Positions 16,994 to 25,244 of a stretch of DNA of 64,000 bases are shown here, one piece after another; position 1 is the first letter of the stretch; each line of letters starts with the position of its first letter. The notes beneath the pieces are model-generated. The model searched no databases. It was given only the letters and a program-made list of their open reading frames with translations, and was not told where the DNA came from. The DNA lies in contig CATOTH010000011.1 of NCBI GenBank assembly GCA_951813065.1, positions 1 through 64,000 on the forward strand, read 5' to 3'. The translations under genes were made by a program, and so were the position numbers. Source of the stretch: an uncultured Bryobacterales bacterium (GTDB taxonomy: Bacteria; Acidobacteriota; Terriglobia; Bryobacterales; UBA6623).

Positions 16994-17205
16994 CGGCAAA
17001 CCGCGTGCTTGCCAGCGCTGAGCCGCCCCTCCATCCAGGTCGAACCAACTGCCCTGGATCGAGACAGCGACTTGCTACCCGATCCCGGACCCCAGCGGCA
17101 CCCGTCGTTCCACCGCAAATCGCCACACGCAAAACTGACCCACTTCGAACCCCCAGAAATCCGAGAAATCAAAATGATGTCGCGCACCCCTTGCGGACGC
17201 CTGCA

Positions 17206-17234
17206 TTGACAGCCCAGCTGGGACGTAGTACCGT
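17206..17234 (+). promoter_or_regulatory. Candidate promoter of the second PSD1 operon
   Basis: TTGACA (17206-17211) is a consensus -35; a 17-bp spacer leads to TACCGT (17229-17234), a poor -10. It lies just outside the right end of the insertion sequence (17 bp from the inverted repeat), so it belongs to the host but could be affected by the element. Confidence 0.4.
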
Positions 17235-17256
17235 CGGATCGGTCGTCTAGATTCTG

Positions 17257-19779
17257 ATGCAGTTTTCCCGCCGCGGTGTCTTGGGGCAGCCGCACCCGTG
17301 CGTCGGGCTAGCGGCCATCCTGATTGCCAGTCTCGGAGGCTCGCCGCCTGCTGACGCCCAGGCCCCGCCGACCTTTCAGCACGAGATCCTTCCCCTCTTC
17401 AAGACACGCTGTCACACGTGTCACGGTGAGGCACAGCAACTGGGCGATTTGGACCTTCGATCATTGGCGAGCATCATGGCTGGAGGAGTGGGCGGTCCCG
17501 CCGTGTCGCCGGGCAGTCCCGAGTCGAGCATCCTTTGGCAAATGATCGACAGCGGCAAGATGCCGATGAGTGGCGAGGGGTTTGAGCCCGCTGAGAAGCA
17601 ATTGATTCGCTATTGGATCGAGAGAGGCCGTTTCCCTGCCCTTGACGCTGCCCGCGAGGAGAACCAGGACGCAAAGATCACAGAGGAGTCACGGAACTTT
17701 TGGTCATTCAGGAAACCGGTAGAGGGGGCTGTTCCTGTCCTGAAGAACACCGATCAAGTCCGAACTCCGATAGATGCCTTCATTCTGCGCGGGTTGGAGG
17801 AGAAGGGCTGGAAGCTCAGTCCTGACACCGACCGGGCGACCTTGATCCGACGCGTCTACTTCGATTTAGTCGGACTGCCGCCAACGCCCGAGGACATTGA
17901 GACGTTTGTTGGCGACGTCTCGCCCGGATCCTACGAGCGCTTGATAGATCAGCTGCTCGACTCACCTCAATACGGCGAGCGGTGGGCCCGTCACTGGCTC
18001 GACGTGGCGGGATACTCTGACTCGGTAGGAAACGCTGCCGATGAACTTCGCCCGAATAGCTGGGAGTATCGCGATTGGGTCATTCGAGCCCTAAACGAAG
18101 ACAAGCCTTACGACGAGTTTCTTGTTGAGCAGCTCGCCGGTGACCAACTCGTCAACTACGAACCGGGGACGAGACCTAGACCCGAGCAGATCGACGCTCT
18201 TATCGCAACTGGTTTTCTGCGCCTGCCACCTGACATCACCGACACCCAGTCGATATACCAAGTCGACAAATGGTATGACGCGTTGCAAACGACGGTTGAG
18301 ACATCGGCGAAGGCCCTGTTGGGCCTAACGGTCGGTTGCGCAAGATGCCACGATCACAAGTTCGACCCGATCCTCCAGGAGGACTACTACCGCCTCACTG
18401 CCATTTATCAGTCCGTCTGGGATCCTGAGAATTGGCTGCCCGCGGCGATCGGGTTTGGCGAATGGCCTACGCGCTATATTCTCGACGCGGACAAAGGGCA
18501 GCGCGACGCTTGGATCGACGCGGTTACGGATAGCGAGCGGTATCGCGCCCTGCGCAATGACCGGCGAGCCCTTGAAGCCGCATACCAGGAATATCGCACC
18601 CGACGGTCCGACGAACTTACAGCCGAGATTGGTGCCGGAGACAGCGAAGCAACAAACGACGACGCTGAGATCAGCGATGAGCAGCTAGAGGCGCTCTATC
18701 CGGAACTCGCAAAGCAAGCGGCTGATGTCAGGGCGAAGGTGAAGGTGGTCGACGATCTGATGCCCCGACGCATTTGGGCAGCCTGGGATCTTTCCAAGAA
18801 GCCCTCTCCGACATACCTGCTGCTTCGCGGGAATTACCTCACTCCGGGACCGGAGGTCGAACCTGGTGTCTTGGCGGTCCTCGATGACCCGAAAGAACCT
18901 CTCCATTTCCCGGAACCGGAGACGGAATGGAACCACACTGGCCGTCGGCTCACGTTGGCGCGCTGGCTCACCCGACCCGATCACCCGCTTACGGCAAGGC
19001 TGATCGTCAATCGCGTCTGGCTGTACCACTTCGGTGAAGGCATCGTCAGGACTCCCGATGACTTCGGCGAGATGGGAGCCCGGCCGACCCATCCAGAGTT
19101 GCTCGACTGGCTCGCGGTGAATTTCGTGAAGAACGGCTGGAGCCTGAAGTGGCTCCAGCGTCAAGTCTTGATGTCATCGGTCTACCGGCAGTCGTCGGCG
19201 GAAGATAGGGGCAAGCTCGCTGCCGATCCATCCAACAAGCTGTATTGGCGCAAGACCCCTCTGCGGCTCGAGGGCGAGGTGATTCGGGACTCGATCCTGG
19301 CCATCAGCGGACAGCTCGAACCCGCCATGTACGGCAAGTATGAACCGCTCACTCGCGCGCCGGATGGCGAGTGGGTCGTTGATATGGCCAACGGCGGAAA
19401 GCACCGGCGCAGCCTGTATATCTTGAACCGTCGCAGCGGCTATCACGGGTTGCTCCAAGCCTTCGATGCTCCGCCGATGGACAACAGCAACATGCCGCAG
19501 AGGTTCCGTGCTGCCCTGCCCGCACAGTCGCTGGCGCAGATGAACAGCCCGTTCATAGTGAACATGGCCAGAGCATTTGCCCGAAGGGTATTCAAGGAAC
19601 GTGCTACTTTTGACGGGCGGATTGAAAGAGTGTTCCGGCTAGCCTACGGACGGCCTCCGAGCGAGGATGAGCGATCCTTGGCTCACGGCTATCTGGAGGC
19701 GCGGCCCAGTGAGGTCGGAGCCTGGCGTACGTTCTGCCAGGCCGTTTTCGGATCCAACCAGTTCCTGTACAGCTTTTGA
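17257..19779 (+). CDS. PSD1-type protein: cytochrome c (PSCyt1) + DUF1549 + DUF1553
   Basis: A protein of 840 residues. A signal sequence (about 15-35) precedes a cytochrome domain with CHTCH at residues 52-56. DUF1549 has FDLVGLPPTPEDIETFV, YGERWARHWLDVAGYSDS and CARCHDHKFDPI near residue 355. DUF1553 contains VNRVWLYHFGEGIVRTPDDFG and HPELLDWLAVNFV. Compared with the first copy the middle insert differs in sequence but domain order is the same. Exported, heme c expected, reaction unknown. It is followed directly by its DUF1501 partner and then by an exported sugar isomerase, which hints at a carbohydrate-related role. Its promoter region was recently hit by the insertion sequence. Confidence 0.9.
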   Translation: MQFSRRGVLGQPHPCVGLAAILIASLGGSPPADAQAPPTFQHEILPLFKTRCHTCHGEAQQLGDLDLRSLASIMAGGVGGPAVSPGSPESSILWQMIDSGKMPMSGEGFEPAEKQLIRYWIERGRFPALDAAREENQDAKITEESRNFWSFRKPVEGAVPVLKNTDQVRTPIDAFILRGLEEKGWKLSPDTDRATLIRRVYFDLVGLPPTPEDIETFVGDVSPGSYERLIDQLLDSPQYGERWARHWLDVAGYSDSVGNAADELRPNSWEYRDWVIRALNEDKPYDEFLVEQLAGDQLVNYEPGTRPRPEQIDALIATGFLRLPPDITDTQSIYQVDKWYDALQTTVETSAKALLGLTVGCARCHDHKFDPILQEDYYRLTAIYQSVWDPENWLPAAIGFGEWPTRYILDADKGQRDAWIDAVTDSERYRALRNDRRALEAAYQEYRTRRSDELTAEIGAGDSEATNDDAEISDEQLEALYPELAKQAADVRAKVKVVDDLMPRRIWAAWDLSKKPSPTYLLLRGNYLTPGPEVEPGVLAVLDDPKEPLHFPEPETEWNHTGRRLTLARWLTRPDHPLTARLIVNRVWLYHFGEGIVRTPDDFGEMGARPTHPELLDWLAVNFVKNGWSLKWLQRQVLMSSVYRQSSAEDRGKLAADPSNKLYWRKTPLRLEGEVIRDSILAISGQLEPAMYGKYEPLTRAPDGEWVVDMANGGKHRRSLYILNRRSGYHGLLQAFDAPPMDNSNMPQRFRAALPAQSLAQMNSPFIVNMARAFARRVFKERATFDGRIERVFRLAYGRPPSEDERSLAHGYLEARPSEVGAWRTFCQAVFGSNQFLYSF

Positions 19780-19802
19780 TGGTATCGAGTGGGAGAATCG
19801 CA

Positions 19803-21239
19803 ATGCGCAGCCCATTGACAAGACGGCAGGCCCTCCAAGAGACAGCCGGAGGCCTAGGCGCGGTGGCCGCCAGTTGGCTGCTGCAACAAGACGCTATGTA
19901 CGCATCAAGCGGCTCGCGGTCGCAGCCCACCTTGGTCCCTCGTGAGCCGCATTTCGCCCCGAAAGCCAGATCATGCATCTTCATCTACATGGGCGGTGCG
20001 CCGAGCACGATCGACATGTTCGATTACAAGCCCAACCTGCGGAAGTATGACGGCAAGGATTCGCCTTTCTTGATCAAGGGGCGGCGCTTGGGCGGCTCCC
20101 AGGAGGTGATGGCCAGCCCGTTCGAGTTCAAGCAGTACGGCGAGACTGGCCGCAACATCTCCAATCTCTTGCCGCACTTCACGAAAGTGGTCGATGAAGT
20201 TGCCTTTATCCGTTCGATGTGGACTGATCGAATTGATCATTCGACTGCCCAGTTCACGTTCGCGAGTGGTCGCGGAGTCGCTGGTTTCCCCAGTCTCGGG
20301 TCTTGGGCCTCGTACGGGCTTGGCACTGAAAACCAGAATCTCCCTGCATTCATTGCCATGGAGGATAGTCCGACCACAATCAAGCGGAGAGCTTTTGGCT
20401 CAGCTTGGCTGCCCCCCATCCATCAGGGAACCCTGATGAACGTGGAAAACGCCCCGATCCCGAACTTGAAGAGGGCCGATGGAGTCAGCGCGGAAGACCA
20501 GCAGGATTTCCTGAGGATTGTGAATGGCCTTAACAAGCTCCACCAGCGAGACTACCCACTTGATGCTGATTTCGAATCCCGCATCGCAAACTTCGAATTG
20601 GCGGCTCGGATGCAGCTGGAAGCTTCCGAGGTCGCTGACATCTCGAAGGAAAGCAAGGCAACGAGGGAACTCTACGGAGTAGACGATCCGGTATCCGGTC
20701 CCTATGGCGCGCGTTGCCTCACGGCGCGTCGGCTGGTCGAGAGCGGTGTCCGATTCGTGACAGTCATCAACGGCCAATGGGACCATCACTCCAACATCAA
20801 GGAAAAGATCGAGGAACTGTGCAAGCGGACCGACCAGGGAGTAGCCGGGCTGCTCGCCGACCTCAAGGCACGCGGACTCCTCGAGGAAACACTGGTCGTC
20901 TGGGCCGGAGAGTTCGGAAGGCTGCCCACGATCGAGGCCCGGCAAGAAAAACCGGGTCGGGATCACAATCCGTACGGCTTCACCATCTGGATGGCGGGCG
21001 GTGGCGTTCGTGCGGGAGCGGACTACGGTGACACGGACGAGCTAGGCTGGCAGGCCATTGAAGATGTCAAAGTCAGCCACCACGATGTACACGCCACGAT
21101 CCTGCATCTCCTCGGTCTCGACGTTAACAAGCTGACCTACGAGTACGAGGGCCGTGCCGAGACGCTCACCGGAGTCCAGCAGAATCGTGTCGTGCACGAG
21201 ATCCTAGCCGAGAGCAAGCGCGTTCAGAACCGAATCTAA
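19803..21239 (+). CDS. DUF1501 family exported protein (second pair)
   Basis: A protein of 478 residues. The chosen start ATG 19803 has GGGAGA 7 nt upstream and is followed by LTRRQALQETAGGLG, a Tat-like signal. An alternative ATG at 19779 overlaps the stop codon of the PSD1 gene (TGATG). DUF1501 landmarks: CIFIYMGGAPSTIDMFD, GTENQNLPAF, VWAGEFGRLPT, GRDHNPYGF and HDVHATILHLLGLD. It should act in the periplasm together with the preceding heme protein; function of the pair is unknown. The following isomerase gene starts 32 bp downstream, so a three-gene operon is likely. Confidence 0.9.
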   Translation: MRSPLTRRQALQETAGGLGAVAASWLLQQDAMYASSGSRSQPTLVPREPHFAPKARSCIFIYMGGAPSTIDMFDYKPNLRKYDGKDSPFLIKGRRLGGSQEVMASPFEFKQYGETGRNISNLLPHFTKVVDEVAFIRSMWTDRIDHSTAQFTFASGRGVAGFPSLGSWASYGLGTENQNLPAFIAMEDSPTTIKRRAFGSAWLPPIHQGTLMNVENAPIPNLKRADGVSAEDQQDFLRIVNGLNKLHQRDYPLDADFESRIANFELAARMQLEASEVADISKESKATRELYGVDDPVSGPYGARCLTARRLVESGVRFVTVINGQWDHHSNIKEKIEELCKRTDQGVAGLLADLKARGLLEETLVVWAGEFGRLPTIEARQEKPGRDHNPYGFTIWMAGGGVRAGADYGDTDELGWQAIEDVKVSHHDVHATILHLLGLDVNKLTYEYEGRAETLTGVQQNRVVHEILAESKRVQNRI

Positions 21240-21271
21240 GCTCGGACCGGATTGTCGATTCAGGAGAGACC

Positions 21272-22174
21272 ATGAGACGCCGAAACTTTCTGAATCAGGC
21301 GATGGGACTGGCCGCGATGTCCGCGGCATCGGCCTCGCCAGCGGCGGCAGCGACCGGGGCAATCGACCGTCGCGCCGGAACCCGGATCAAGATCGGTCTC
21401 AACGCGTATTCGTTCAATGCCCCCTTGCGGGACGGATCGATGACACTCGACGACATGATCGATTTCTGTGCGGCGGAGAATGTCGACGCTGTCGACGCAA
21501 CCGGATATTACTTCCCCGGCTACCCGAAAGTACCGAACGACGAATTCATTTACGACTTCAAGCGCAAGGCCTTTCTCAATGGAGTCACTGTCAGCGGCAC
21601 TGGCGTCCGTAACGACTTTGCTCTTGACAACCCTGTCAGCCGCGCGGGACATGTCCAATTGGTAAAGAACTGGGTAGACGTCACGCAGAAGCTCGGTGCG
21701 GATGTGCTGCGTGTCTTCTCCGGACGGGGCATCGCCGCCGGCTCGACCTTCGAAGCAACGCTTGAGTGGATGGTCCCTGCGTTCCAGGAGTGCGCCGAGT
21801 ACGCGGGCGAGCACGGCATCATCCTCGGCCTGCAACATCACGATGATTTCCTCAAGACTGCAGACGAAACCATCGAGTTGGTGGAGAGAGTTAGCTCTGA
21901 CTGGTTCAGCGTGATCCTGGACGTTGGCAGCTTGCGTCAACGAGACGTCTACGAAGAGATCGAAAAGCTCGTGCCTTATGCCTGCACCTGGCAAATCAAG
22001 GAGCAGGTCTGGTACGGAGAGCAAGCCTTGCCGATCGATCTGCCCAGACTGCGGGCCGTTATCGAACGAACCGGATACCGGGGTTTCCTGCCGGTCGAAG
22101 CGCTGGGCCGTGTTGGCACGCCCACCGAAAGAGTCTCGGCTTTCCTGGCACGGGTTCGTGCCGCCTTCCTATAG
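21272..22174 (+). CDS. Exported sugar phosphate isomerase/epimerase family protein (TIM barrel)
   Basis: A protein of 300 residues. MRRRNFLNQAMGLAAMSAA is a twin-arginine signal, so despite the family name it works outside the cytoplasm, presumably on free sugars. The rest is an AP-endonuclease-2/xylose-isomerase-like barrel: ENVDAVDATGYYF, LGADVLRVFSGRG, a likely metal site near GLQHHDDF and the GYRGFLPVEALG segment near the end, whose Glu is usually a metal ligand. It follows the DUF1501 gene by 32 bp. It converges with a second member of the family on the opposite strand. Confidence 0.86.
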   Translation: MRRRNFLNQAMGLAAMSAASASPAAAATGAIDRRAGTRIKIGLNAYSFNAPLRDGSMTLDDMIDFCAAENVDAVDATGYYFPGYPKVPNDEFIYDFKRKAFLNGVTVSGTGVRNDFALDNPVSRAGHVQLVKNWVDVTQKLGADVLRVFSGRGIAAGSTFEATLEWMVPAFQECAEYAGEHGIILGLQHHDDFLKTADETIELVERVSSDWFSVILDVGSLRQRDVYEEIEKLVPYACTWQIKEQVWYGEQALPIDLPRLRAVIERTGYRGFLPVEALGRVGTPTERVSAFLARVRAAFL

Positions 22175-22275
22175 ACGAACTCAACTGACGTCGCCTCAAG
22201 CGGAGACTGGGAATCGAGTCGGCGCATCGCGATTCGCTGCAGTTCTGCCTGGGAATTGTTCTGTCCGAGAGCTGT

Positions 22276-23346
22276 CTAGCCCCTCCAGCGTACGCCGAGG
22301 TCAAGTATTTCCTTGGCGTACTTGAGACTCCTTTCCATGTGATCGCGCTGCTGAACCTGGATCGCAGGGAGGAGGTGGTCGGGCAGTTTGCGTCCCCGCA
22401 AGTCCTCGTTCACGATGGGCTTGTCGTAAGGCACGCCTTTTTCGGCCAAGGTCAGAAACCGGGCGAAATCGGCCGCACGAGCCATCGGGTAGGATTTCCA
22501 GAAATCCCGCTCAAGGTACGGAAGCACTTCCGCCGGGCGCCCTGTGATCGGTTTCGCATAGACATAGACATCGGGGCACAGTTCGCGGGCGCGCGCCATG
22601 ATCTCGTGAAAGTCGACCACTCCCTCGCCGAGGGGAACCCAATGCACAGCTACCCCGCGAGGGTGCTTATAGACGACGGAATCCCTCAAATGCAGCGTTA
22701 CCGCATAGGGTGCCAGGGTCTCGACTGTCGTCAATGGATGCTCCAAGACGAACACCGGATTGCCGGTGTCAAGATAAATCCCCACGAAGTCGGTACCGAC
22801 CTCGTCAAGAAACACCTTGAACTCCCATGCCTGCAGATCCTTGTGCACCTCAACTGCCAGCTTCATTTCGGCGTCCAGCACCTGCGAGCGGACAGCGTTC
22901 AGCAGGCGCACCATTGTTTCGATGTGCTTTTCGATCGGTCCGGGTGGCAGCGAAGCGCGATTGGAAGCGATCAGGCAGCGAACCAAGGGAGAGCCAAGCG
23001 CTTTGGCCCTAGTGATATTTGTTCGGAGCGTTTCGATCTTGGAAGAGAATTCATTGGCCGTCCGCGGCAAGACGGCTCCCCCGCCCGTTTCAAGATGTAA
23101 ACCCAGGTCAGCGGCGCGGGCCCTCACTTGCGGCCAATGAGCGGGGTCCATCGCCCGTGGATCCTTGGAGTCCTGCAGGAAGATTGCGTCCAGCTCATGA
23201 TCGGCCCCGTATTGCAGCGCCGTTGCGTCGTCCCATCCCATCGAGCGCAGGCAGTAGGTGTTGAAACCGAGACGCATTGGTGCTCGGCGATCTGCCGCGA
23301 ACGCGGCGCAGCCGATGCCTGAGCCCAGGAAACCACGTCGAGTCAT
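22276..23346 (-). CDS. Exported sugar phosphate isomerase/epimerase family protein (second copy)
   Basis: A protein of 356 residues from ATG 23346 (MTRRGFLGSGIG, a Tat-type start); a TTG six codons upstream is less likely. The barrel shows RLGFNTYCLRSMGW, KLAVEVHKDLQAWEF with probable metal ligands Glu and His, YLDTGNPVFVLEHP and an HLRDSV motif. It is clearly a distant relative of the 21272-22174 gene but too different to be a recent duplicate. The convergent arrangement with that gene suggests separate promoters. Substrate unknown. Confidence 0.85.
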   Translation of the reverse strand: MTRRGFLGSGIGCAAFAADRRAPMRLGFNTYCLRSMGWDDATALQYGADHELDAIFLQDSKDPRAMDPAHWPQVRARAADLGLHLETGGGAVLPRTANEFSSKIETLRTNITRAKALGSPLVRCLIASNRASLPPGPIEKHIETMVRLLNAVRSQVLDAEMKLAVEVHKDLQAWEFKVFLDEVGTDFVGIYLDTGNPVFVLEHPLTTVETLAPYAVTLHLRDSVVYKHPRGVAVHWVPLGEGVVDFHEIMARARELCPDVYVYAKPITGRPAEVLPYLERDFWKSYPMARAADFARFLTLAEKGVPYDKPIVNEDLRGRKLPDHLLPAIQVQQRDHMERSLKYAKEILDLGVRWRG

Positions 23347-23501
23347 GCTGAATGAACAATGCAAGTGTAACTTAGAGGAAGCCGATAGCTTTCGTTCCCG
23401 CAGCGAGTGGCTCTCTTCTCAATCCTTGTGGGGAGCGCCCACCTTGCTAGGTGCACGAAGGCTGTACCAAAACATCTCACTGGCGGCTTGGTGCTACAAC
23501 C

Positions 23502-23547
23502 CACGACTACAGTCGTGTGCGGAGGGTGCTGAGTATTCGCCACTCAG
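23502..23547 (-). terminator. Two small hairpins downstream of the enolase-superfamily gene
   Basis: CACGAC (23502-23507) with GTCGTG (23512-23517) and CTGAGT (23529-23534) with ACTCAG (23542-23547). They lie 43-88 bp past the stop codon of the minus-strand gene and may end its transcript. Stems are only 6 bp. Confidence 0.3.
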
Positions 23548-23589
23548 TGTTTGTAATGGCCCCAGCATAGTATTGGATCCCCCGGCCAT

Positions 23590-24807
23590 TCACCAGTTCG
23601 TAATCGACCCGTCTGGTCGGGACAGTAGCGGGATCGGCCTGTCGACCTCCGTAACTTCGAGGACGAGTTCGGCCCGGTCCGGATCAAACTCCACGCCCAA
23701 GCCAACCCGATCATTCGGCCACATCTTCCCGTCTCGAAAGTCGTAGTGCACCGGGAGATGCGCGTGCTGCTTGGCGCCCGACCCGGTCATCTCCATGATC
23801 GTCGGACCGGGAAGCGAGGCACAGCAATGGACGAGCGCCGCTTCCGAGACAGGGCCGGTGAAGTGCGGTATCAAGCCAATGTAGTGTGTTTCGCACAGGG
23901 CGGCGAGCTTCATGAATTCCGTGATGCCGCCGCAGTTCGGGATCGAAACGCGAGAGTAGTCGATCAGGCGGTTCTCGATCAGGACGTTCGCGTCCCAGCG
24001 GTCGCCGAAGTGCTCGCCGACGGCGATCGGCACGTTGACCATCGGACGCAGTGTCCGGTAGACCTCTGGGTTCTCGGAGCGCACCAGATCCTCGCAGAAG
24101 ATGGGGCGCAACGGTTCCAGCAAGGATGACAGCCGTACCGCGTCAGCAAGGTCGAAGCGAGTGTGATAGTCGATGGCCCAGTCGCCATCCTCGCCGACGC
24201 CCTCCCGAATCTCCTGGCACTGGCGATAGGTCTCGTCCACTGCTTGCCGATGCCGATATGGCGCTTCGCCTCTGGATCCGGCGCTCCCCGTCCGGAACGC
24301 CCGGAAGCCGGCCTCGATGCAGGCCCGCGCCGTTTCCCGAATCGAGCCCTGGCTGGGAAACCCGGTCGAATAGCATTCCACATAGTTCCGAGTCAGCCCG
24401 CCCAGGAGATTCCAGACCGGCACGTCCAATGCTTTCCCCTTGATGTCCCACAACGCGAGATTGACCGCTCCGAGCGCGTGGATTTTCTCGCGGCCCGGCG
24501 GGTAGAAGTAGCCGCGGTACATCAGCTGCCACAGATGTTCGATCCGAAACGGGTTCTCGCCGATGATCATCGCGCCGAGCTGCCTGACAGTGTCCGGTGA
24601 CCCACCTTCTCCGATGCCTGTGATGCCTGCGTCCGTTTCCACCGTCACGATGTGCCCGCTCTGGTTGAAGATCGGCCGCGAGTCGGAGACCCGATAGAAG
24701 CGCACCCTCGTTACCTTGGCCTTGGGAATCGCGGCCTGCGCAGATTGGGTGGCTAGTGTGGCAGCCGCTCCGAAGAATGAGGATTGCAGCAAGTCTCTAC
24801 GGTGCAT
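23590..24807 (-). CDS. Exported mandelate racemase/muconate lactonizing enzyme family protein, sugar-acid dehydratase-like
   Basis: A protein of 405 residues from ATG 24807 (MHRRDLLQSSFFGAA, a Tat-type signal). The enolase-superfamily capping domain (about 35-150) precedes the barrel with three metal ligands: Asp in WAIDYHTRF, Glu in IFCEDLV and Glu in VGEHFGDRW. The His two residues after the first Asp (DYH) and a later His in GLIPHFTGP resemble the D-galactonate dehydratase pattern, so dehydration of an acid sugar is the best guess. Export of such an enzyme is unusual outside Acidobacteriota and Planctomycetes. It is divergent from the S9 peptidase gene. Confidence 0.86.
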   Translation of the reverse strand: MHRRDLLQSSFFGAAATLATQSAQAAIPKAKVTRVRFYRVSDSRPIFNQSGHIVTVETDAGITGIGEGGSPDTVRQLGAMIIGENPFRIEHLWQLMYRGYFYPPGREKIHALGAVNLALWDIKGKALDVPVWNLLGGLTRNYVECYSTGFPSQGSIRETARACIEAGFRAFRTGSAGSRGEAPYRHRQAVDETYRQCQEIREGVGEDGDWAIDYHTRFDLADAVRLSSLLEPLRPIFCEDLVRSENPEVYRTLRPMVNVPIAVGEHFGDRWDANVLIENRLIDYSRVSIPNCGGITEFMKLAALCETHYIGLIPHFTGPVSEAALVHCCASLPGPTIMEMTGSGAKQHAHLPVHYDFRDGKMWPNDRVGLGVEFDPDRAELVLEVTEVDRPIPLLSRPDGSITNW

Positions 24808-25244
24808 GGAGACTGGATTATACGAGGCCACACGTGAATAGCCAGCTTCTAGAAACCTATTCTGGTGGGTTGCCCGGACCAGGGCTCAGGGGAAGCACAA
24901 CGGCCCCGCAAGAAAATCCTCACCCGCAAGTCGACACTGATCCCTCTCGCCGTGCGGATATCCAAGACTGCAAGCCCAATTCTTGCTTCTCCACTACAAT
25001 GACTGCGACTGCGGTCGACGAGTTGACTCACTCTTTCATCCGTAGCGGCCAGTCGCTGGTCCCCGGTAGGATTCCTTGGTTTCCTGGTCGCTGGAGGTTT
25101 CATCGTCTGTGTCGAAGGGATCGAAGGCACGGATTGGCGCCTCGCGCATCCCACGGCAACGTATTGGATTGGGCTCTGGACGGGGAGCCCCTCGGAACTC
25201 GTAATGGTCCGCAGGAGCCTAAATTCACTCAGGAGAACAGTCCA
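24808..25244. other. Divergent intergenic region
   Basis: About 440 bp between the enolase-superfamily gene and the peptidase gene. The plus-strand frame of the peptidase remains open through it, but the sequence is not peptidase-like and the true start has a good ribosome site at the right edge. No other gene or RNA recognised. Confidence 0.5.

Larger units (their letters stand above)
15075..17189 (+). mobile_element. Complete ISKra4-family-like insertion sequence
   Basis: The element is 2115 bp. Left inverted repeat 15075-15094 (GGGTGCACGACATCGTTTTG) matches the right one, 17170-17189 on the minus strand (GGGTGCGCGACATCATTTTG), at 18 of 20 positions. A perfect 9-bp direct repeat, CTTGCGGAC, lies immediately outside each end (15066-15074 and 17190-17198), so transposition into this site was recent enough to leave the duplication intact. 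GGG ends and a 9-bp duplication fit the ISKra4 family as I recall it. The transposase is encoded in two overlapping frames. The insertion sits between the creatininase-like gene and a PSD1 gene, 67 bp before the latter's start codon. Confidence 0.9.

Noticed and set aside
24756..25244. N-terminal extension of the S9 peptidase frame
   Set aside because: The region overlaps the divergent enolase gene start and is not peptidase-like; AGGAG before ATG 25245 and a lipoprotein signal decide the later start.
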